From an uncultured Clostridia bacterium (GTDB lineage Bacteria > Bacillota > Clostridia > Oscillospirales > Acutalibacteraceae), in NCBI GenBank assembly GCA_946409885.1, contig CAMJYF010000069.1, positions 1-7,714 on the forward strand: a stretch of DNA of 7,714 nt, in the 5' to 3' direction. The notes under the pieces were generated by a model that saw only the letters and a list, made by a program, of their open reading frames with translations, had not been told where the DNA came from and made no database searches. Shown piece by piece: positions 1 through 5,859 of the stretch; the stretch's first letter is position 1; every line of letters begins with the position of its first letter. Both the position numbers and the translations under genes were made by a program.

Positions 1-42
1 CAGATCGGTTTTATCGACGCCTTTCTGGCGGCTGAGCAGTAA
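1..42 (+). CDS. C-terminal end of an unidentified protein (partial, 5' end outside window)
   Basis: Frame 1 reads the last 13 codons of an open frame, ending in the residues QIGFIDAFLAAEQ and a TAA stop at 40-42. The only support is the open frame from the window edge, the reasonable codon choice, and the strong hairpin terminator about 75 bases downstream that would suit a gene ending here. Thirteen residues are too few to name a family. A small GC hairpin (stem 66-70 with 75-79, four-base loop) lies between the stop and that terminator. The gene converges on the minus-strand operon to its right. Confidence 0.45.
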   Translation, partial: QIGFIDAFLAAEQ

Positions 43-117
43 ACACCAAGGCGCCGAACCGGCAAGGCCGCCATCGGCCATATTCCGGTGTACCGCCGAC
101 CCTGTCATAATGGAAAG

Positions 118-151
118 AAACCTTCGGGCGAAATAACACGTCCGAAGGTTT
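118..151. terminator. Bidirectional Rho-independent terminator between convergent genes
   Basis: A near-perfect inverted repeat pairs 118-130 (AAACCTTCGGGCG) with 139-151 (CGTCCGAAGGTTT), with one G-T type pair and an eight-base AT-rich loop. On the plus strand the stem runs into TTTTTC (149-154). On the minus strand it runs into a T-rich stretch (TTTCTTTCC). It lies between the plus-strand gene ending at 42 and the minus-strand operon ending at 245, so it can serve both. The minus-strand T tract is interrupted by C, so termination in that direction may be weaker. Confidence 0.88.
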
Positions 152-244
152 TTCTATCGTTCCGAAACAGAAAGGAACACGCGCCGCGGACGGTCCGCGC
201 CTCCCTCCCGCCAGACGGGGAAGGCCGATGCGTCCGGCCGGGGC

Positions 245-721
245 TCAATCCCCTGCTTCCTGTCCGCCCGGCTGCTCTTCCTGTTTCTTTCTCGCGTTGC
301 CGGTGAACACCGAACGCAGCAGAGGGACCAGCAGCACCGCGTCCACGATCAGCAGCGCCGCGCCCACGCCGGTCAGTACCCCGTTGACCGTCCGGTCCGA
401 CGGCACCGCGTCCGCGGGGTGGTCCGGCCGGTACAGCAGCGGCAGCCGCGTGCCGACGGCGCAGCCGCGGGAGATGGCCCCCAGAGAGGCGCTCTGTTCG
501 CCCGCTTCCGCAGGGAAGGCCACATACACCTCACCCGCGGCCACCTCCGTCACCACGCCGGTGGCGCGGCGATAACCGGCCATTCTGGCCAGCCCGGAAA
601 GCCCTGTGCCGAAGACGGTAACGCCCGCCAGCAGCAGCAGGATGGGCAGCAGTTTTTGCAGGGTACCGTTTTGTTTCTCTTTTTTCATGGCAGTGATTCC
701 GTTCTTCTGTGTTTTGTTCAC
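245..721 (-). CDS. Small two-TM membrane protein, DUF3592-like
   Basis: This 158-residue protein has a hydrophobic segment at about residues 24-45, a soluble stretch at about 50-108, a second hydrophobic segment at about 112-136, and a charged tail (KKQEEQPGGQEAGD). The middle part resembles DUF3592: an ATGVV..V strand, a YVAFP strand, then GTRLPLLYRPDHPADAV, which recalls the family's usual YdPxnPxxA ending. The family has no settled biochemical function, and the topology suggests a small beta-rich domain between two helices. The GTG start overlaps the upstream stop as GTGA, implying translational coupling, but its GGAGG lies only one base from the start. An in-frame ATG at 688 (residue 12, MKKEKQ) is an alternative start giving 147 residues, with only a weak GGA upstream. 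It is the last gene of the operon. The frame is confident, the family assignment moderate and the start uncertain. Confidence 0.72.
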   Translation of the reverse strand: MNKTQKNGITAMKKEKQNGTLQKLLPILLLLAGVTVFGTGLSGLARMAGYRRATGVVTEVAAGEVYVAFPAEAGEQSASLGAISRGCAVGTRLPLLYRPDHPADAVPSDRTVNGVLTGVGAALLIVDAVLLVPLLRSVFTGNARKKQEEQPGGQEAGD

Positions 722-2325
722 GCCTCCCGCCAGGCGGCGCGAAGGGCTTCCCAGTCCTCTTCCGTAAATTCCCGCGGGAAATAGTAGAGGTCCGGCACGC
801 CCACGGCGGGCTGCTCCAGCAGGATGCGCAGGGTCTCGTATTTTGTGCGGCCGCGCATGCCGTCGGTATCCACGATCACGCCGGGCATCACCGCCTGGGC
901 CATCTCCGCCCGGAAGCGCATGGTGCTTAAGGGGCTGCGCACAAAGGCGTCATAATCATGGATGCGGAACTGGTCGCAGTTGCCCGCGAAATAGGGGTGC
1001 AGGGTGGTCACGTTCAAAAGCGCGTCCGGCTTGGCCTCCTTGGCGAACTGATAGATCGCCTCAAACAGGCACTTCATCAGCTCCACGCCGTACACGCCCT
1101 GCTGCCAGGTGCGCATACCGGGCGCGTGGGGGTCGCAGTCCATAAAATCCACCTTGAAGCCGTCGCAGGCGCAGCAGTCCGCGTCCTCCGAAAGCAGGCG
1201 GTAAATGGCGTTTTTCAGGCGGGCGAGATATTTCGGGTTGGTGGGGTCGGCGGCGATGGGTTTTCCCTCCGCCAGAATGCACTCGTCCTCCGGCAGACCG
1301 GCGCAGTCCCAGCACTTGAACCACAGCAGCACCTTGCGGCCCTTGCCGTGCTGGTCGTCCGCAAACTGCCGCAGGCTGCGCCATTTGGCGGGGTCGGGGG
1401 TCAGCGTGCCGTAGTCCTTCTGCCACTTGTCGTCGATGATGACGGCGCCGGGCTCCAGCCCCAGTTCGTCCAGCCGGTCCGAAAGGCCCTCGTAGGTCTT
1501 CTGGTCCGCGTAGTCCCGCGCGTTGCCGCCCGCGGCGTCCTCCAGATCGCACTGGGAACCCCAGCCGCAGAAGATGGGGGCACGCCACCAGTCCGGGGTG
1601 GCGTCCATTGCGGTGCGGCGGGTGAAATCCCGGTGTTTGTACTGCCACAGGGAATACTGGTTCAGCACGTCCATGTCGGATTCGCCAAAGCAGCCGAAGA
1701 CGGCGGGGCTTTCCCACCGGCCGTCGATGGCCGTATAGCCCTCCAGCGGCAGGGTGAACCAGCAGGTGTTCTCCCGCCAGCCGTTTTTGGGGGCGTGCAG
1801 CTCAAACCGGCGGAAGTTGTGCTCCCCCCGCCGGGCCACGACGCCAAGGCCCGTGACCGTATCGTTATAGTCGTTGAAGAAGGGGAACACAAAGGGCGGC
1901 GGCGCGGCCCGCTGGGGCTGCAGTACGGCGGGCTCGTCGCACATCAGCCGTACGGCGCGGTCGTGGTCGTACTCATGCAGGTTGAACAGCGTGTAACCGG
2001 CGGCGTTGTACAGGGAGCGGGAGCGGAAATACTCCACGCTGACGGGCGCGCCCTTTCCCTCCACCGAAACGGTGAAGAGGAACGCGCCGTCCCGCACCAC
2101 CAGGCGGTATTCTTTTTTTTGCCATACCGTGCTGTTCACCCGCCAGACAAAGATGTTGTCCTGGGAGGAGACCAGCTCCGGGGCGCTGTCCTCATCCGCC
2201 GCGTCCGGCAGGCTGATGGGACAGGCAAGGTAGAACAGGAACAGCCGCAGCCCGCCTGTGTAGACGGAGAACCGGTCGTTGTGGATGTGCAGCTCGTTGG
2301 AGCCGGATACCTTGATGATTTTCAT
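718..2325 (-). CDS. Cytoplasmic GH-D-clan (GH36/GH31-like) TIM-barrel glycoside hydrolase, alpha-galactosidase-like
   Basis: This 535-residue protein probably hydrolyses an alpha-linked glycoside, perhaps an alpha-galactoside. Residues 1 to about 230 look like an N-terminal beta-sandwich. The barrel begins near WWRAPIFCGWGSQ (about 246-258) and continues with VIIDDKWQ (295-302), a K/R-V-L-L-W-F strand at about 331-336, and DGFKVDFMD (388-396), where Asp393 sits where clan GH-D places its nucleophile. HDYD (456-459) offers Asp457 or Asp459 as the acid/base. No signal peptide or TM segment is visible, so it should act in the cytoplasm. The ATG at 2325 is chosen over an upstream in-frame start at 2388 because a strong AAGGAGGG lies seven bases before it, and the longer version would overlap the preceding gene. 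It lies 43 bases after the YfhO-family gene with no terminator between. Exact GH family and substrate are unresolved, and the acid/base assignment is inference. Confidence 0.82.
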   Translation of the reverse strand: MKIIKVSGSNELHIHNDRFSVYTGGLRLFLFYLACPISLPDAADEDSAPELVSSQDNIFVWRVNSTVWQKKEYRLVVRDGAFLFTVSVEGKGAPVSVEYFRSRSLYNAAGYTLFNLHEYDHDRAVRLMCDEPAVLQPQRAAPPPFVFPFFNDYNDTVTGLGVVARRGEHNFRRFELHAPKNGWRENTCWFTLPLEGYTAIDGRWESPAVFGCFGESDMDVLNQYSLWQYKHRDFTRRTAMDATPDWWRAPIFCGWGSQCDLEDAAGGNARDYADQKTYEGLSDRLDELGLEPGAVIIDDKWQKDYGTLTPDPAKWRSLRQFADDQHGKGRKVLLWFKCWDCAGLPEDECILAEGKPIAADPTNPKYLARLKNAIYRLLSEDADCCACDGFKVDFMDCDPHAPGMRTWQQGVYGVELMKCLFEAIYQFAKEAKPDALLNVTTLHPYFAGNCDQFRIHDYDAFVRSPLSTMRFRAEMAQAVMPGVIVDTDGMRGRTKYETLRILLEQPAVGVPDLYYFPREFTEEDWEALRAAWREA

Positions 2326-2332
2326 GTGTCTC

Positions 2333-2338
2333 CCTCCT
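2333..2338 (-). promoter_or_regulatory. Strong Shine-Dalgarno that fixes the glycoside hydrolase start
   Basis: On the minus strand AGGAGG (inside AAGGAGGG, 2332-2339) stands seven bases before the ATG at 2325. This supports starting the glycoside hydrolase there rather than at the upstream in-frame ATG at 2388, which would overlap the end of the YfhO-family gene. Confidence 0.85.
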
Positions 2339-2368
2339 TCAACGGAATTGGTGGGGTCGCTTACGTTA

Positions 2369-5300
2369 TCAAAGCGCTTTTGCGTCAAAGGCGCCCTTTT
2401 TCTTTTTGCCGAACCGGTCGGCCAGATAATATTTCCAGACCAGCCCCAGCGCCACGATCAGAATGCCCAGGGCCGTCAGCTTCAGGCCCGTGCCAAGGCC
2501 CCGCGCGTGGTAGCGGAACGCCACCGTATGCTCGCCGGCGGCAATCTTTACGCCCAGCAGCGCGTCGCCGATTTTGACGATGTCGCCGGATTCGTAGGAG
2601 ACCCGTTCGCCGTCCAGATATACGCTCCAGCTCTCGTCGTAGGGGATGGAGGTATACAACACCTTGTTCTCTCCCTTGACGGTGATGCTGCCGGAGAAGG
2701 AGGTCTCGTCGAAGGCGTCCATTGCCAGAGTGCCGTTGTCCTTCAGGCGGTCATAGGCCTTCTCGAAGGCCTCTTTGTCGATCCGGGCCGCGCAGAAGGG
2801 CACGGTGGCGGTGTCATTTTCGGAGAGGGTGTACTCCACCTTCATTACGGCGCCCTTTTTCTGATAGCCCAGGTCCAGCGTGAACTGGGAAGAGGAGGAG
2901 GCAGTATAGGAAAAATCGTTGTCCTGCGCGATAAACGTCATGTTGGAAACCTGTGTGCTGCCGGTGCAGACGTAATAATTGCCGTCCTCCGGCGCTTCCA
3001 TGGTCAGCGTCAGCTTGCCGTCCGCCGCGGAATCCAGCCTGCGCAGGTTGAAGCTGGACATGCTCTTCAGCATCTGCGTGTTGAAGCCCTCCTCCAGATT
3101 GTCAAAGACGATATCCGTCACCTCCACGGGGATCAGGACGTCGGCGACGCCGGCGGCCTTTTCCATCAGCTCGTTCTGCACCGCGAAGGGATCTTCCCTT
3201 TCAATGCTCCATTCCGTCACCGCGCCGTCCACGGCAAAGGCCAGGGGCAGATGATACCGGTACTCATACGCGGTGAAGACGTCGTTGGCGGAAACGTTCC
3301 GGTAGAAATCGCCCTCCCGCAGCAGGTTGCCGTTATCGTAGATATATTTCAGGTCAAACATGGTGTTGAAGACGGGCGTCTGCGGGTAGTAGGTATAGCT
3401 GTTGATGTCGTTGCCGAACATGCCCAGCTTGTCCATCAGCTTCGCCACGTGCTCGTAGGCCATGGAGGAGAAGGTGGAAACGCCGTTGTAGCCGTACCAG
3501 CAGGGGTCCATGCGGGCCCGCAGCTTGGAAAGCTCCGTGCGGTAGAACAGCTCATCGTCCTCCTGTTCCGTCAGCTCGCGGATCGACTGGTAGTCGTTAT
3601 AGTCGCTGACGTAGTATTTTTTCGGCTGCTGCATGACGAAGTTGCTCACGTCGCCCACGCAGATCTCCGTAATAATGGCGATGACCAGCAGCGAAAGCAC
3701 CGCGTTCCGCTCGAACCGTTTGCTTTTCAGCAGGCCGAAGAAGACGACGTACACCACGGCGAAGATCAGCGTCATCATGATCGTCTTGCGCTGCACGTTG
3801 GGCGAGGTGATCTCATCCAGCAGGATGGTGAAGGCGATCACGCCCACGCCCACGCCCACGTAGGCGCGGTTGGTGAACTCCTCCAGATGGCGGAACACCT
3901 CATAGCCTATGGCCAGCAGCAGGAAGGAATAGGCGAAGGAATAGCGGTACGGCAGATCGTTGGGCATATGGAAACCGTGCCAGATATAATTGAAATAGTT
4001 GACGGAAAAGCTGACGTAGAAAACGCCGATGAACACCGCGGCGGCGATCTTTTTGCGGCCGCTGATGTGTTTGCTGAAGAAGTACAGCGGCAGCAGCATC
4101 ACGCTGATCAGGCCGCAGTAGATATTGGGCAGCACGATATCGCCGCTGCTGCGGATGGTGGTGGTCAGCGACGGCAGGTGGTTGGCGACAAAATCAAAGA
4201 GGTTGAAATAGGCCTTAAAGGTCTCCGGGAAGGTGCCGCCGGTGGCGGAGGAGGTCTGTAAACAGTAATACACCGGCAGCAGCGCGAAGGCGGACAGCAG
4301 AAAGCTGAGGACGGAAGCAACGGCGAAGCACAGGCCGCTTCTCCAGAAGAGGGATTCGGACAGCTTCTTTTTTTCTTTTTTTCTCTTTTCGGCCTTCTTG
4401 GCCCGTCCCCTCCTCACGGCGCCGCCTTCGGCGGGCTCCGCCGGGTCGCGGTAGGTAAAGCCGGGCACAGGGCTTTGCGGCGCGGCGTCCGTGGGGACGG
4501 CCACGGCAGGCGCTTCCTCCGGCGCGGTCTCCCCGGAAAGGACGGCGGCGGGGCTCTCCGGACGGGAAAGTGCCGCGGCAGCCGCCGCTTGATCCGACGT
4601 CGCTTCGGCGGCCGCTTCCGCATCGGCAGGCAGCGTCTCCTCCGGGGCGGCCGGAGCCCTTTCGGCGGGGATAATGATCTCCGGCGACAGACCGGACGCA
4701 TCGTTGGCAACGGTGAAATCGCTCACGGTTCCGGCCTCGTCCGTCTGCTCCGCCTGCACCGCGGCGTCGATGGCCGCGTCTATGGCGGCGGACTGGCGGG
4801 TAACGGCGGCGTCATAGGCGGCCTTCAGGGCCTCCGCCTGCTCGTCCGCTTCTCCTCTTTCCGCCGGCGCGGCCGCTGAAGGTGCCGTTGCGGCCGCAAG
4901 GGGCGCAAAGCCTTCCGGCTCCGCCGCGGCGGGCCAGCGCTTTTCGGGCAGCCGCGCGCCGAATTCGTGACGGGAGAAATAATAATAGAGGAAATACAGA
5001 ACGGAAAGGATGCACACCATATACGCCATGTAGTAGTTGGTGATCATGGTGTAGGTCATGGCGCAGAGATACAGCGCGGGCTTCCGGTTCCGGATGATTT
5101 TTTCGATGCCCAGGATCACCAGCGGGAAAGCCGCCATGGCGTCCAGCCACATGATGTTCCAGGAGTAGGCCACAAAGTAGCCGGAAAAGGCGTACAGCAG
5201 ACCGAACCCGATGCCGGCACGGCTGACGGAGTCGGTCGTTTTGCTGACGTAATACGTAAAGGTCATGGCGGCGGCCACCGCGTTCAGCAGCATCACCACG

Positions 5301-5650
5301 GCGATGGCCTCCGGCATGTTGATATGGCCGGTCAGCAGGATCACCAGCGAGAAGGGACTGCAGCAGTAGTTATAGAAATTCCCTAAAAACGGCCCGCCCA
5401 GACCGGAGGTCCAGGAGTAGATGAGGGAATAGCCTTTGGTGATCCGGTCGTAAAGCTCCGCGAACAGGGGGCCGTACTGGTGGTAAAGGTCCATGCGCAG
5501 CACGGTGTTCTCGCCGAAGGTAAGGGTGTTGGCGTGGCAGAAATAGGTGAACAGCATCACCGCGGCAGCCAGCAGACCGGAAACGATACAGTATTTCCGC
5601 AGCCGGACCCTGTCGTCCGCCGCGCCGCGTTTCTTCAGTAAGGGACTCAT
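2369..5650 (-). CDS. YfhO-family polytopic membrane protein (GT-C-like), with a large cytoplasmic insertion
   Basis: This 1093-residue protein matches the YfhO family (bacterial membrane protein YfhO, GT-C fold), whose studied members decorate teichoic acids with sugars from polyprenyl-phosphate donors. After a basic N-terminus, TM1 spans about 19-37. The first outer loop carries RMDLYHQYGPLF (52-63) and SWTSGLGGPFLGNFYNY (79-95), typical of the family, with Asp54 a candidate catalytic residue. Further TM segments lie at about 115-137, 143-163, 166-183, 192-225, 437-463, 509-527, 534-550, 567-585, 595-611, 622-642 and 648-665. A large outer domain (about 670-1050) ends in the family-like YDESWSVYLDGE and AGEHTVAFRYHARGL, followed by a last TM (about 1053-1075) and a Lys-rich tail. 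The ATG has AAAGG about nine bases upstream and a good promoter behind it. Residues about 236-430 form an unusual low-complexity insertion. It is the first gene of the operon. The sugar and acceptor are unknown. Confidence 0.88.
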   Translation of the reverse strand: MSPLLKKRGAADDRVRLRKYCIVSGLLAAAVMLFTYFCHANTLTFGENTVLRMDLYHQYGPLFAELYDRITKGYSLIYSWTSGLGGPFLGNFYNYCCSPFSLVILLTGHINMPEAIAVVMLLNAVAAAMTFTYYVSKTTDSVSRAGIGFGLLYAFSGYFVAYSWNIMWLDAMAAFPLVILGIEKIIRNRKPALYLCAMTYTMITNYYMAYMVCILSVLYFLYYYFSRHEFGARLPEKRWPAAAEPEGFAPLAAATAPSAAAPAERGEADEQAEALKAAYDAAVTRQSAAIDAAIDAAVQAEQTDEAGTVSDFTVANDASGLSPEIIIPAERAPAAPEETLPADAEAAAEATSDQAAAAAALSRPESPAAVLSGETAPEEAPAVAVPTDAAPQSPVPGFTYRDPAEPAEGGAVRRGRAKKAEKRKKEKKKLSESLFWRSGLCFAVASVLSFLLSAFALLPVYYCLQTSSATGGTFPETFKAYFNLFDFVANHLPSLTTTIRSSGDIVLPNIYCGLISVMLLPLYFFSKHISGRKKIAAAVFIGVFYVSFSVNYFNYIWHGFHMPNDLPYRYSFAYSFLLLAIGYEVFRHLEEFTNRAYVGVGVGVIAFTILLDEITSPNVQRKTIMMTLIFAVVYVVFFGLLKSKRFERNAVLSLLVIAIITEICVGDVSNFVMQQPKKYYVSDYNDYQSIRELTEQEDDELFYRTELSKLRARMDPCWYGYNGVSTFSSMAYEHVAKLMDKLGMFGNDINSYTYYPQTPVFNTMFDLKYIYDNGNLLREGDFYRNVSANDVFTAYEYRYHLPLAFAVDGAVTEWSIEREDPFAVQNELMEKAAGVADVLIPVEVTDIVFDNLEEGFNTQMLKSMSSFNLRRLDSAADGKLTLTMEAPEDGNYYVCTGSTQVSNMTFIAQDNDFSYTASSSSQFTLDLGYQKKGAVMKVEYTLSENDTATVPFCAARIDKEAFEKAYDRLKDNGTLAMDAFDETSFSGSITVKGENKVLYTSIPYDESWSVYLDGERVSYESGDIVKIGDALLGVKIAAGEHTVAFRYHARGLGTGLKLTALGILIVALGLVWKYYLADRFGKKKKGAFDAKAL
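4361..4945 (-). other. Ala/Pro/Glu-rich low-complexity insertion within the YfhO-family protein
   Basis: Residues about 236-430 of the YfhO-family protein lie between the TM segments at 192-225 and 437-463, in a loop predicted to be cytoplasmic. The stretch is dominated by Ala, Pro and Glu, with short repeats such as AAIDAAIDAAV (288-298), several runs of Ala, and an acidic overall character. It ends in a strongly basic patch (RRGRAKKAEKRKKEKKK, 413-429) next to the following helix. It stays in frame without stops across 585 bases. It looks disordered, possibly with a short helical part at about 265-302. Its function is not known to me. Confidence 0.75.
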
Positions 5651-5702
5651 AAAATTGCACCTTTCGCGTTTTTAAGGATATAATATATGATTGTACAGAG
5701 TA

Positions 5703-5731
5703 ATAATATCATAAACAGATTTGTTTTTCAA
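5703..5731 (-). promoter_or_regulatory. Sigma-A promoter for the YfhO / glycoside hydrolase operon
   Basis: On the minus strand a -35 TTGAAA (5726-5731) and a -10 TATTAT (5703-5708) are separated by exactly 17 bases, in an AT-rich stretch that contrasts with the GC-rich surroundings. Transcription would start near 5696, giving a leader of about 45 bases before the YfhO start at 5650, with AAAGG as the ribosome binding site. No riboswitch-like structure is apparent in so short a leader. Confidence 0.8.
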
Positions 5732-5745
5732 GTATTAATTAGAAT

Positions 5746-5767
5746 GCGTTTTCCGCGCGTTTTCCGC
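5746..5767. repeat. Exact 11-base tandem repeat between divergent promoters
   Basis: GCGTTTTCCGC occurs twice, head to tail and without mismatch (5746-5756 and 5757-5767), and the next three bases (GCG) begin a third copy. It lies between the -35 boxes of the two outward-facing promoters, about 15 bases from the minus-strand one and 27 bases from the plus-strand one. A GC-rich inverted repeat, GGGCC (5770-5774) with GGCCC (5780-5784), follows directly. The placement suits a regulator binding site, but chance slippage duplication is equally possible. Confidence 0.6.
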
Positions 5768-5793
5768 GCGGGCCGTGGGGGCCCGGCGGGCGC

Positions 5794-5822
5794 TTGACTT
5801 ATTTTTTCAAATCGTGTAAAAT
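5794..5822 (+). promoter_or_regulatory. Sigma-A promoter for the topoisomerase subunit gene
   Basis: A -35 TTGACT (5794-5799) and a -10 TAAAAT (5817-5822) are separated by exactly 17 bases. A start near 5829 would give a leader of about 30 bases before the ATG at 5860. It points away from the YfhO operon promoter; the two -35 boxes are 62 bases apart, so one regulator could touch both. Confidence 0.82.
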
Positions 5823-5849
5823 ATATCAGATCGACAAATAAAACTCCTC

Positions 5850-5855
5850 GGAGGG
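5850..5855 (+). promoter_or_regulatory. Shine-Dalgarno of the topoisomerase subunit gene
   Basis: GGAGGG stands four bases before the ATG at 5860 (five if CGGAGG at 5849-5854 is taken as the core). No competing start with a comparable site is seen nearby, and the reading frame begins MAKKQEYGNESI, which fits the N-terminal arm of GyrB/ParE proteins. Confidence 0.8.
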
Positions 5856-5859
5856 TACC

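Noticed and set aside
958..2577. A 539-residue plus-strand open frame antisense to the glycoside hydrolase
   Set aside because: It runs across the intergenic gap and into the next gene, has no domain signature, and opposes a strand with clear motifs and ribosome binding sites.
2279..4261. A 660-residue open frame on the plus strand, antisense to the YfhO-family gene
   Set aside because: It is rich in His, Val, Gly and Gln, shows no recognisable domain, and mirrors the codon bias of the true gene on the other strand. It is a composition shadow.
4361..4945. The low-complexity part of the YfhO protein as a frameshift or assembly error
   Set aside because: The frame is open from one clearly family-like half to the other, and the amino-acid composition is coherent, so a genuine insertion is the simpler reading.
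5651..5859. A riboswitch or small RNA in the divergent intergenic region
   Set aside because: Both predicted leaders are only about 30-45 bases and show no strong stem-loops. The only structure is the promoter-proximal repeat block.
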